This document shows, piece after piece, positions 7,994 to 15,880 of a stretch of 64,000 nucleotides of DNA. How positions within the stretch are numbered: the stretch's first letter is position 1; every line of letters begins with the position of its first letter. The position numbers and the translations under genes were made by a program. The notes under the pieces were generated by a model. It was not told the DNA's origin. It searched no databases and was given only the letters and a program-made list of their open reading frames with translations. Source of the DNA: Exiguobacterium artemiae 255-15 (GTDB lineage Bacteria > Bacillota > Bacilli > Exiguobacteriales > Exiguobacteriaceae); assembly GCF_000019905.1 (NCBI RefSeq), contig NC_010556.1:2444001-2508000 (forward strand), in the 5' to 3' direction.

Positions 7994-8723
7994 CCCCTCC
8001 TAATAACGAGAGCGATTCGATGACACGCTGGAAAAAGACCCGGCGCGGTTCATCGCGGAACAGTTCCGTCTGAATGCTGCCGTCCTTCAGAAACAGGACA
8101 TGATTGCAATACGAGGCGACCGTCGGATCATGGGTGACGATGACCATCGTCATACCGGCTACATTCAATTCTGCCAGCAACTCCATGACGTGTTTCGTCG
8201 CCTGAAAATCAAGTGCCCCCGTTGGTTCGTCGGCGAGCATCAGACGCGGTGCGTGAATTAAAGCCCGTCCGATGGCCGTCCGTTGCCGTTGCCCGCCCGA
8301 GACCTCGTCGACCTGTTTATCAAGCAACTCATCAATCTGTAACCGTTTTGCGAGATGTTGCATCTCTTCCCGGGCTTCCTTCGTTTTTTTACCGCTGAGC
8401 ATCAAAGGAACAAGTATATTCTCAGCCACCGTCAACGAATCAAGCAGGTTGAATTCCTGAAAGATGATTCCGAGCGTCTCGCGCCGGAAGCGGGTTGTTT
8501 CTTTCCGTTTGAACGTCGCCGTATCGATGCCTTGAATCAAAATCGAGCCCCAACTCGGCTGATCTAGTGTCGCAAGCAGATTGATCAAGGTCGACTTGCC
8601 GCTGCCGGACGGTCCCATGACGGCGACCATCTCCCCTTCTTCCACACGAAAATTGATGTCGGTCAACGGCTGTTCCGTCACTTTTCCGGGATAGACTTTT
8701 CCTAACTGTTTGACTTCAATCAT
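7959..8723 (-). CDS. bceA: BceA-like ABC transporter ATPase (second copy)
   Basis: A 254-aa ATPase with Walker A GPSGSGKST (37-45), the Q-loop in GIIFQEFNLLDSLT, signature VSGGQRQRTAIGRA and Walker B RLMLADEPTGALD. The FNLLD and DEPTGALD forms are typical of the MacB/BceA group. It overlaps the histidine kinase gene upstream by eight bases and the permease gene downstream by 35 bases, so all are translationally coupled. It powers the neighbouring BceB permease. Confidence 0.9.
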   Translation of the reverse strand: MIEVKQLGKVYPGKVTEQPLTDINFRVEEGEMVAVMGPSGSGKSTLINLLATLDQPSWGSILIQGIDTATFKRKETTRFRRETLGIIFQEFNLLDSLTVAENILVPLMLSGKKTKEAREEMQHLAKRLQIDELLDKQVDEVSGGQRQRTAIGRALIHAPRLMLADEPTGALDFQATKHVMELLAELNVAGMTMVIVTHDPTVASYCNHVLFLKDGSIQTELFRDEPRRVFFQRVIESLSLLGGDEHHLSAIRPT

Positions 8724-9708
8724 CTTGTTTCCCTCCTACGAGCGTCAGACGACAGGTCGTCCCGACCCCTTCCGTGCTGTCGAGTTCAATGGTATGGCCG
8801 AGCTTGAGGCAAATCTGACTGACGAAGTACAATCCCATTCCGGTTGATTCGCCGTAACGCCGGCCGTTTTCCCCGGTGAAGAAGGCGTTGAAGACACGCG
8901 GCAGATCGCGTTTCGGTATGCCGACGCCGTCATCTTCAATCGTCAGCACGATTTTCCCCGCTTGTTCGACGGCACGGATATAGACTTCATGTCCGTGACC
9001 GGCCGTGTATTTGACGGCATTCGTCAGCAACTGCAGGACCACAAAACGGAACCACTTGGAGTCGGTATAGATATACAGCTCCGGTGCAAGCTCAAGCTTC
9101 GGGTACACTTTATTTTTAACGAACAGCCGTTTTTCCTGATTGATGATGCTCGTCACTAACGTCCGCAGATTTAGCCGTTCCGCCTTTAAGTCCGTCTCGA
9201 TCGCTTCGAGACGTGACGAATACAACATCTGATCCAGTCCGATCCGCAACCGGTCGACTTCATGGCGTAAGTCCGCCTGGAACTGTTCGCCCGGATGTTC
9301 CAGAATCAACTCGATGACCGACAGCGGCGTCTTCATTTGATGAATCCATTGGTCGACATACCGGTGCCGTTCCTTTTCCTTCCGTCGTTCAGCAAACAAG
9401 CTGTTCCGAAAGACGGTCTGTTGGCGTTCCAAGAAGTGCTCGACGGCTGCTGCCAGCGGTTCGTCACTGTCGGCCCGGATCGGTTCCGCAACCGACTCAA
9501 TCGGTGTCTGCAATCGTTTGAGCAACGGTAACATACTGAAGAAACGGTAACTTAAATAAATCAGCAAGGCGATTGCATTTAAGAGCGCGATGTAAAAAAA
9601 GGCTGCCGGACGATACAGATCGTATAACCACAGGATAAGAAACAAGGCTACCAACTGCCCACTGAAGAACAGAACCCCCGGAATCGCATGTTTAAAGAAA
9701 AGTCTCAT
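8716..9708 (-). CDS. bceS: BceS-like intramembrane-sensing histidine kinase
   Basis: The 330-aa kinase has two transmembrane helices (about 10-29 and 36-56) joined by an extracellular loop of only a few residues, so it cannot bind a ligand outside the cell itself. The phosphoacceptor is His123 in WIHQMKTPLS, followed by the N box LLTNAVKYT and the G boxes. In this family the kinase is switched on by the partner BceB transporter. The start codon overlaps the response regulator stop codon (ATGA). It sits between two transporter pairs, so either or both could be the sensor. Confidence 0.9.
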   Translation of the reverse strand: MRLFFKHAIPGVLFFSGQLVALFLILWLYDLYRPAAFFYIALLNAIALLIYLSYRFFSMLPLLKRLQTPIESVAEPIRADSDEPLAAAVEHFLERQQTVFRNSLFAERRKEKERHRYVDQWIHQMKTPLSVIELILEHPGEQFQADLRHEVDRLRIGLDQMLYSSRLEAIETDLKAERLNLRTLVTSIINQEKRLFVKNKVYPKLELAPELYIYTDSKWFRFVVLQLLTNAVKYTAGHGHEVYIRAVEQAGKIVLTIEDDGVGIPKRDLPRVFNAFFTGENGRRYGESTGMGLYFVSQICLKLGHTIELDSTEGVGTTCRLTLVGGKQDD

Positions 9709-10391
9709 TTGTCGAGGACCAATTTGTAGCCGACTCCCCGAACCGTCTCAAGACCCCCGATGCCGATTTCCGCCAACCGTTTCCGGACACGGGTGATGTT
9801 GACGTTCAGGGTATTTTCATCGACGAACGCTTCATCATCCCAAATCCGTTCCAGCAAGTCACCCCGACTGACGATCCGCGGACTCACCGTCAACAACATC
9901 TCTAAAATCAGTCCTTCTTTTTTCGACAGCTCGATCGATCGGTCCTCGTGCTCGACGATATACCGGTCCAAATATAACGTCAGTCCGTCACGACTGACCG
10001 TCCGCTCGTCACTTTCCTGCGACAATGTCCCGTAAGCGCGTCGAATCTGACTTTTGATTTTCGCGATGACGACGGCTCCCTGGAACGGCTTGACGATGTA
10101 ATCATCCGCGCCGTATTCGAGTGCCATGACTTGATCCATCTCCCCGACCCGGGCCGAGATGAACAGAATCGGTGCCCGCGTCTTCATTCGGAGCTGGCGG
10201 CACCAGTAAAATCCGTCAAACTTCGGTAAATTGACATCAAGCAGGATGACGTCCGGTTGCGTTTCTTCAAATCGAGCGACGACGTCTCCTAATCCATCTT
10301 CATGAATGACGTTAAAATCATACCGTTCCAACAATTCTTTTAATAACAGTGCAATCTGTTGATCGTCTTCTACCAATAAAATCGTTTCCAT
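9705..10391 (-). CDS. bceR: BceR-like response regulator, OmpR family
   Basis: The 228-aa product has a receiver domain with acidic pocket Asp9/Asp10, phosphoacceptor Asp52 (LLDVNLP), Ser79 and Lys101, then a winged-helix DNA-binding domain ending VETVRGVGYKL. I chose the ATG at 10391, where the receiver domain begins; the AAGGAG site is 12 bases upstream, and a TTG next to it is a less likely start. It is preceded by a terminator that separates it from the first permease gene, and it is coupled to the kinase gene. The expected target is the palindrome before the first BceA gene. Confidence 0.9.
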   Translation of the reverse strand: METILLVEDDQQIALLLKELLERYDFNVIHEDGLGDVVARFEETQPDVILLDVNLPKFDGFYWCRQLRMKTRAPILFISARVGEMDQVMALEYGADDYIVKPFQGAVVIAKIKSQIRRAYGTLSQESDERTVSRDGLTLYLDRYIVEHEDRSIELSKKEGLILEMLLTVSPRIVSRGDLLERIWDDEAFVDENTLNVNITRVRKRLAEIGIGGLETVRGVGYKLVLDK

Positions 10392-10427
10392 CTGCAGATT
10401 CAACTCCTTCTTCTTCCATGATACCGA

Positions 10428-10469
10428 ACAAAAAATGGACTGGAAACGATTAATCGTCTCCTGTCCATT
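10428..10469 (-). terminator. Terminator between the first bceAB pair and bceRS
   Basis: On the minus strand a 17-bp stem with two mismatches (10469-10453 and 10450-10434) and a two-base loop is followed by T6. It lies four bases after the first permease stop codon, so the first transporter pair can be transcribed separately, with bceRS-bceAB reached by read-through or by a weak promoter further on. Confidence 0.75.
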
Positions 10470-10473
10470 TACA

Positions 10474-12390
10474 TTAGATGACAATCCGTCGATATGCGCG
10501 TACCGTGACGAGATAGTACACGAGATAAACGACGGTATAACAACCGATTGCAAGCGACATCGGTAACCGTAAATCATAATTTAATAACTTTTCCAGGACC
10601 TGCATCGCAAACAGGCTGTGGACAAGACCGAGCAGATACGGCAGGACGAACATGAATCCGACTGATTGCCGGATGATACCGGTCTGTTCTTGCTGATCGA
10701 CGCCGATTTTTTGGATGATCGTAAACCGTTGTTTCGATTCTTCCGCCTCTGCGAGCATCTTAAAGTAGATGATGGATCCCGTCGCCAGTAAAAAGACGAG
10801 TCCGAGGAATCCGGCGGCAAAGGCAAGCAGACCTGTCGTCGCTGTCGTCATGGCATAGACCGGATAATAAGCGGCCATCTCCGTCTCCGCTTTTTTGCCG
10901 TACAATTGCTCCAGTCGGTCGATCAGTCCGTCATCTGAACGTTCGTTCGAGAACTGATAGTTTGTCAGCATCGCTGCTTTTTCCGGCATCATGGCAAAGA
11001 CATCATCCGAAACGGCAAAAGCCAGCCGTTTTTTCGCATAGAGTTGAGTGATTGGTAAATTCGTCGCACCGGTAATCCGAAAGGACGAGTGATCGTCTTT
11101 AAACGTCACGCCCACCGGTGACTTGACCGATTCCTTCAGCAAATCGTTCCCTTTGAACGTCTCAAGCACGATTGCTTCACCGGCTCCCGGTTCCGGCAAC
11201 TGCTTCTTCCCGTTGCTTTTGGCCAACTTCTGATAGTCGGAATAACTGATGTAGCTGAACTGTCCCGGCTCGCCGTCAAATCCGAATGTCTGATAGGACA
11301 TCGTAAACGACAACGGATTTGGTAACTCCTTCAATGGATGATTCACCGTTTTGACGTTGACCATCGTCCGCGATTCAATCGTTTGGTCGGATGACCGAAT
11401 TAATTTTTCGGCTGCCTGTTGCTGGCTTGCAATCGATAAACTATATGGCATCTGTTCCTCGACTGTTCGGTCAATATAATAATAGATTGACGTCGCGGTT
11501 CCGACCGTCGTCAAGGTGACGGCCGTGATGACGGTAATCGTCGACAACATGACGGCATTTGATTTAATCCGCGACAGCAACTGTCCGTGTAAAATCAGGT
11601 TCGTACCGCGATAATGGCGACCACGTTTGCTGAGGAGACGGAGTAAAAAAATCGTGAAATAGCTCATCGTACCGAACGTTCCGACGATGATGCAGAGCAT
11701 CAAGACCGGCGCAACAATCGTAAAGTGTGCGAGCAACGGTTCCCCGGTCAAATAATACCCGACACCAATCAACAGGACGGAAACAAGAGCCAGGACCGGA
11801 TGGACTTTCGGAATCGTTTCGACCTGCTGTTTCGCCTTAAACAACTCGATCAGGGTAAACCGATAAATCGTCCGGGCTGACCGGAGCGCAATCACAAGGA
11901 AGATTGTCAAAAAGACGACAACCGTCTGACCGATTGCTCCGGCATTGATGGAGAAATCGGCTTCAATCGTCATTCCCATGACGTAGGCCAACAGTTGGAC
12001 AAAGTATTTTGAGGCAATCGTTCCGAGTAAAACACCGATCAGTAGACCGATCAGTCCGTACCCCATCGTCTCAAGAAACAGCAACTTGGCAATCTGTTGA
12101 CGTTCGAGACCGAGTAACGCATACAGACCAATTTCCTGTTTCCGGCGCCGCAGGAAAAAGTCACTCGAATACCAGATGAAGACGGCGGAAAAAAGAGCCA
12201 GGATGACGCTTGAACCGGTAAAGACCGTCCCGAGTTTCCCGTATAGTTCATTGGCTTGTAACATCGCCTCATTGGAACGGATGGCTAAAAACGTATAATA
12301 AATCAAAATCGCGAACGTAACTGCGCCGAGATACATCATGTTTTGCCGGATGTTTTTTAAATTCCGGAAAGCTAATTTAAACAAGTTCAC
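10474..12390 (-). CDS. bceB: BceB-like antimicrobial-peptide ABC permease (first copy)
   Basis: A 638-aa FtsX/BceB-type permease with about ten helices and an extracellular domain of roughly 200 residues between about 300 and 510. I chose the GTG at 12388-12390 (MNLFKLAFRNLKN), because a CGGAGGTG ribosome binding site precedes it at the right distance and BceB proteins start with a similar LxLRNLK helix; an upstream GTG at 12411 is less well placed. It overlaps its ATPase gene by 14 bases. Its job may be sensing, detoxification or both. It is one of two non-identical BceB proteins in the locus. Confidence 0.85.
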   Translation of the reverse strand: MNLFKLAFRNLKNIRQNMMYLGAVTFAILIYYTFLAIRSNEAMLQANELYGKLGTVFTGSSVILALFSAVFIWYSSDFFLRRRKQEIGLYALLGLERQQIAKLLFLETMGYGLIGLLIGVLLGTIASKYFVQLLAYVMGMTIEADFSINAGAIGQTVVVFLTIFLVIALRSARTIYRFTLIELFKAKQQVETIPKVHPVLALVSVLLIGVGYYLTGEPLLAHFTIVAPVLMLCIIVGTFGTMSYFTIFLLRLLSKRGRHYRGTNLILHGQLLSRIKSNAVMLSTITVITAVTLTTVGTATSIYYYIDRTVEEQMPYSLSIASQQQAAEKLIRSSDQTIESRTMVNVKTVNHPLKELPNPLSFTMSYQTFGFDGEPGQFSYISYSDYQKLAKSNGKKQLPEPGAGEAIVLETFKGNDLLKESVKSPVGVTFKDDHSSFRITGATNLPITQLYAKKRLAFAVSDDVFAMMPEKAAMLTNYQFSNERSDDGLIDRLEQLYGKKAETEMAAYYPVYAMTTATTGLLAFAAGFLGLVFLLATGSIIYFKMLAEAEESKQRFTIIQKIGVDQQEQTGIIRQSVGFMFVLPYLLGLVHSLFAMQVLEKLLNYDLRLPMSLAIGCYTVVYLVYYLVTVRAYRRIVI

Positions 12391-13138
12391 GGACCGCACC
12401 TCCGAGTTCACGTTGGACTTCCATGATCTGTTCGAAAAACTCCTTGCGTGTCCCGAACTGGTGAATTTCCCGGAACAATTCTCCGTCTTTGACGAACAGC
12501 ACCCGTTCCGCGTACGATGCGGTCACCGGATCGTGGGTCACCATTAAAATCGTTGCACCCTGTTCATTCAAGCCGACCATGGCTTCAAGCAGACCGGTCG
12601 CTGATTTCGAGTCGAGTGCTCCGGTCGGCTCATCCGCCAAGATCAGTGACGGCTGATGAACGATGGCGCGTGCAGCAGCTGTCCGTTGCTTTTGACCTCC
12701 CGACAGTTCAGACGGCCGTTTTGCGAGCAGATCCTCAATTCCAAGCTCCCGGGCGACGGATGTGACCCGGACGAGAATATCGGCTTTCGGCATGTGTTGT
12801 AACGCCAGCGGTAAGGCAATGTTTTCTTCGACCGTCATCGTGTCGAGCAGGTTAAAGTCTTGAAAAATAAATCCGAGCTGTTCCCGCCGAAACCGGGCCA
12901 ACTGTTTTTCTTTCATCCCCGTCACGTCTTCTCCATTGATATGAATTGTCCCATCCGTCGGTTGGTCAATGGTCGACAACAAATTTAATAAGGTCGACTT
13001 CCCTGCGCCTGACGGTCCCATGATACTGACGAACTCTGCGTCGTGAATCGTCAGTGTCGTCGGTCGGAGCGCCTCGTGCCGTGCGTTTTTCGTATGGTAG
13101 ACTTTCGTGATCTGTTCTGCGTGTAAGATGGCTTTCAT
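12377..13138 (-). CDS. bceA: BceA-like ABC transporter ATPase (first copy)
   Basis: The 253-aa ATPase has Walker A GPSGAGKST (41-49), FIFQDFNLLDTMT, signature LSGGQKQRTAAARA and Walker B LILADEPTGALD. It is the first gene of the bce locus and follows a promoter with a BceR-like palindrome. It differs in many positions from the ATPase at 7959-8723, so each permease probably has its own ATPase. Confidence 0.9.
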   Translation of the reverse strand: MKAILHAEQITKVYHTKNARHEALRPTTLTIHDAEFVSIMGPSGAGKSTLLNLLSTIDQPTDGTIHINGEDVTGMKEKQLARFRREQLGFIFQDFNLLDTMTVEENIALPLALQHMPKADILVRVTSVARELGIEDLLAKRPSELSGGQKQRTAAARAIVHQPSLILADEPTGALDSKSATGLLEAMVGLNEQGATILMVTHDPVTASYAERVLFVKDGELFREIHQFGTRKEFFEQIMEVQRELGGAVRELV

Positions 13139-13173
13139 GATGTGTTTCCTCCCGTATTCTTGATCTTGCTGTC

Positions 13174-13239
13174 AGTATACCGAGCAATCCGTCTTTCAAA
13201 GAATCGGTCAGACTTTCATTCATCTTACAAAATAGTAAG
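13174..13239 (-). promoter_or_regulatory. Probable BceR-activated promoter
   Basis: On the minus strand a good -10 box TATACT (13179-13174) has no recognisable -35 at the right distance, as expected for an activator-dependent promoter. Upstream, at 13224-13239, is CTTACAAAATAGTAAG, a palindrome fitting the BceR-type pattern TNACA-N4-TGTAA with one mismatch. It is therefore the likely target of the response regulator encoded in the same locus. Confidence 0.6.
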
Positions 13240-13252
13240 TTCGGGTAGGAGA

Positions 13253-13284
13253 CGACAAAAAAGCCCCTTCGTCTAAGACGAGGG
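13253..13284 (-). terminator. Terminator of the EIIA-Glc gene
   Basis: CCCCTTCGTC and GACGAGGGG pair with one bulge (about 13264-13284), followed on the minus strand by CTTTTTTG. It lies 19 bases after the stop codon of the crr-like gene. Confidence 0.75.
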
Positions 13285-13302
13285 GACGTATTCGTTACAT
13301 GA

Positions 13303-13806
13303 TTATTTATGTGTTGCTTTGAAGAGTTCTGTTTCGCCTGCGACGACAGATGTTCCTTCAGCCGGTACTGCAGAAAGTGTAAATTGATCGTGGTTTGTCA
13401 CGATGATTGGTGTGATTGTAGATGGTGCGTTTGCACGGATGAATTCGAGATCAAACTCAACGAGGACGTCACCGGCTTTAACTTTATCGCCAGACTGAAC
13501 GTGTGCCGTGAAGCCTTCACCTTTAAGGTTAACTGTGTCTAATCCAACGTGGATCAACAACTCAAGACCATCTTCGCCTTTAAGACCAATTGCGTGTTTT
13601 GTAGGGAAGATTGTTTCGACCGTTGCGTTGATTGGTGAAACGACTTTACCTTCCGTCGGCTCGATTGCGATACCGTCACCCATCATTTTTTGCGAGAAAA
13701 CTTGATCAGGTACGTTCTCGATGCTGACGATTTTACCTGTAAGGGCAGAAGCGATTTTTGTGTTTCCTGCGTCATTACCACCAAACAATTTTTTAAAGAA
13801 TCCCAT
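13303..13806 (-). CDS. crr: Stand-alone PTS glucose-type EIIA component
   Basis: The 167-aa protein matches the EIIA-Glc fold: SPINATVE, HAIGLKGEDGLELLIHVGLD with the phosphorylated His86, and the partner His71. It accepts phosphate from HPr and hands it to an EIIBC protein; in Firmicutes such free EIIA domains may serve several sugar transporters lacking their own EIIA. No ptsH, ptsI or sugar permease lies nearby, so the partner is encoded elsewhere. It is monocistronic, divergent from the oligopeptidase gene. Confidence 0.9.
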   Translation of the reverse strand: MGFFKKLFGGNDAGNTKIASALTGKIVSIENVPDQVFSQKMMGDGIAIEPTEGKVVSPINATVETIFPTKHAIGLKGEDGLELLIHVGLDTVNLKGEGFTAHVQSGDKVKAGDVLVEFDLEFIRANAPSTITPIIVTNHDQFTLSAVPAEGTSVVAGETELFKATHK

Positions 13807-13980
13807 GATACTATCCCTCTACTTTCTCGATCGTTTTCTTCTTAAAGAAGATTCGATTTTTTTATAGGAGCCAGTTAAATGCAAACTCGCTCACGTTCTC
13901 ACAAAAAGCATACGTTTGTAACTCTGGTTTTGCAAGTATTTTTGTGTGATAATAGTTAGAAATCACAAGGAGGCGCTTAC

Positions 13981-15687
13981 ATGTTAACATTTTCAGAACT
14001 TACATATGTCCGTCCTGACCTGAACGTCCTTGAAACTTCTATGCATGCTGCTATCGATCGCTTGCGTGAAGCAACAGATGTCGATACAGCAAACAATGCC
14101 ATCTCTGAGATTAATACCCTTAGAAATCAATTTGAAACAGCCAGTCAGTTGGTGGAGATCCGTCATACGATCGATACGCGTGACGGTTTCTACGAAACAG
14201 AACAGGGTTTCTTTGACGAAGCCGGTCCGGTTTACCAAGGATACGTCTCGAGTTATTATCAGGCACTGACGACTCATCCTCTCCGTTCTTCGCTCGAATC
14301 GACGTGGGGCAAACAGCTTTTCTTACTTGCGGAAGCCAGTCTGAAAACATTCTCTGACGAAATCATTCCGAAACTCCAGGAAGAAAATCGCCTGGCCAGT
14401 GAATATACGAAACTGATGTCGGCGGCGCAAATCGAATTCGACGGCAAGACATTGAACTTGTCCCAGTTCGGCCCCTATCTCCAGTCAGCCGACCGGACTG
14501 TCCGGAAAGCCGCTTCTGAAGCACGCTACGGCTATTTAAAAGAACACGGTGACGCCATCGATACGATTTACGATAAACTCGTCCATGTCCGGACCGACAT
14601 CGCGAAGACACTTGGTTTCCCGTCGTTCGTCGAGCTCGGCTATGCCCGGATGTTGCGTGTCGATTACGATCAATCGATGGTCGAAAACTACCGTGAACAA
14701 ATTCTCGAGACGATCGTCCCGATTGCGACATCTCTCAAAGAACGCCAGCAGCGCCGGATCGGCGTCGATTCTCTCTATTATTACGATGAAGGATTTGCTT
14801 TTAAAACCGGCAATGCGACACCGCAGGGTGAAGAAGCGTTCATCATCGAAGGCGGGAAAAAGATGTACCGCGACATGTCACCGGAGACGAATGAGTTCTT
14901 CGAATACATGCTTGAACGCGGTGCGCTCGACTTGACGGCGAAACCGGGGAAAGCGGGCGGCGGCTATTGTACGTACATCGCGGACGAAAAACTCCCGTTC
15001 ATCTTCTCGAACTTTAACGGAACGGCCGGTGATATCGATGTCCTGACGCACGAAGTCGGACATGCGTTCCAGGTCTACGAAAGCCGTCACTTCACCGTGC
15101 CGGAATACGGCTTCCCGACGTATGAAGCCTGTGAAATCCACTCGATGTCGATGGAATACTTTGCTTATCCGTGGATGGAAGAATTCTTCGGCGATCAGAC
15201 GGCCAAGTACAAGTTCAGTCACCTTGCAGGCGGCGTGACGTTCCTGCCTTACGGAGTCGCCATTGATGAGTTCCAACATGTCATCTACAATCAACCGGAA
15301 CTGACACCGGCTGAACGCCGGACGGCATGGCGTGATATTGAGAAGAAATATCTGCCGCACCGGAACTATGAAGAAAATGATTATCTTGATTCAGGCGCTT
15401 GGTGGCATCAACAGGGCCACGTCTTCGGCAGCCCGTTCTACTATATCGATTATACGCTGGCGCAAGTCTGTGCCTTCCAGTTCTATGCCTGGATGGAGCA
15501 AGACCGGGAAGCTGCCTGGAAATCGTATCTTGAACTCTGTAAGGCGGGTGGGTCGGAAAGCTTCCTGACACTCGTCGAACGTGCCGGACTGAAATCCCCG
15601 TTCGCTCCTGGAACGGTCGGGACAGCCGTCGAACCGATCAAGGCCTATTTATCCGAAACGGATGATCTTGCACTCGATCGTGTGTGA
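13981..15687 (+). CDS. M3-family oligoendopeptidase (PepF-like)
   Basis: A 568-aa cytoplasmic zinc metallopeptidase. The zinc site is H357-E-V-G-H361 (THEVGHAFQ), and the third ligand probably lies in the following EACEIHSMSMEY segment. The protein cleaves short peptides, supplying amino acids after oligopeptide import. Length fits the M3B subfamily typical of Bacillales. The ATG is preceded by AAGGAGG, and a strong terminator follows, so the gene is transcribed alone. The substrate range cannot be read from sequence. Confidence 0.88.
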   Translation: MLTFSELTYVRPDLNVLETSMHAAIDRLREATDVDTANNAISEINTLRNQFETASQLVEIRHTIDTRDGFYETEQGFFDEAGPVYQGYVSSYYQALTTHPLRSSLESTWGKQLFLLAEASLKTFSDEIIPKLQEENRLASEYTKLMSAAQIEFDGKTLNLSQFGPYLQSADRTVRKAASEARYGYLKEHGDAIDTIYDKLVHVRTDIAKTLGFPSFVELGYARMLRVDYDQSMVENYREQILETIVPIATSLKERQQRRIGVDSLYYYDEGFAFKTGNATPQGEEAFIIEGGKKMYRDMSPETNEFFEYMLERGALDLTAKPGKAGGGYCTYIADEKLPFIFSNFNGTAGDIDVLTHEVGHAFQVYESRHFTVPEYGFPTYEACEIHSMSMEYFAYPWMEEFFGDQTAKYKFSHLAGGVTFLPYGVAIDEFQHVIYNQPELTPAERRTAWRDIEKKYLPHRNYEENDYLDSGAWWHQQGHVFGSPFYYIDYTLAQVCAFQFYAWMEQDREAAWKSYLELCKAGGSESFLTLVERAGLKSPFAPGTVGTAVEPIKAYLSETDDLALDRV

Positions 15688-15709
15688 TTGATTCGCAGGA
15701 AAAAACATC

Positions 15710-15762
15710 AAAAAACGAACCGATGGATCCCGGATCAGGGAAATCCTTTGGTTCGTTTTTTT
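15710..15762 (+). terminator. Terminator of the oligopeptidase gene
   Basis: AAAAAACGAACC (from 15711) pairs with GGTTCGTTTTTT (from 15750), enclosing an inner GGATCC stem, and ends in T7. Confidence 0.8.
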
Positions 15763-15807
15763 AGTTTCTGATTTCATCAAAAGAATTTAAAGACGGTTCC
15801 ATTCAAA

Positions 15808-15854
15808 CGAAAAGTGACCGCTCCCGACACCAGCCGGGAAGCGGTCACTTTTCG
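15808..15854 (-). terminator. Terminator of the GGDEF-EAL gene
   Basis: CGAAAAGTGACCGCTCCCG pairs with CGGGAAGCGGTCACTTTTCG, with a short loop and T4 on the minus strand. It sits 27 bases after the stop codon of the minus-strand gene. Confidence 0.75.
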
Positions 15855-15880
15855 TATGCAGATGATATCGGATGAATGGA

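Noticed and set aside
9705-10577. A longer response-regulator protein starting at 10577
   Set aside because: The extra N-terminus crosses a strong terminator and the end of the upstream permease gene, and the receiver domain starts at the ATG at 10391.
6059-13138. The two bceAB pairs as a recent duplication
   Set aside because: The proteins have clearly different sequences and start regions, so they are old paralogues or separately acquired.
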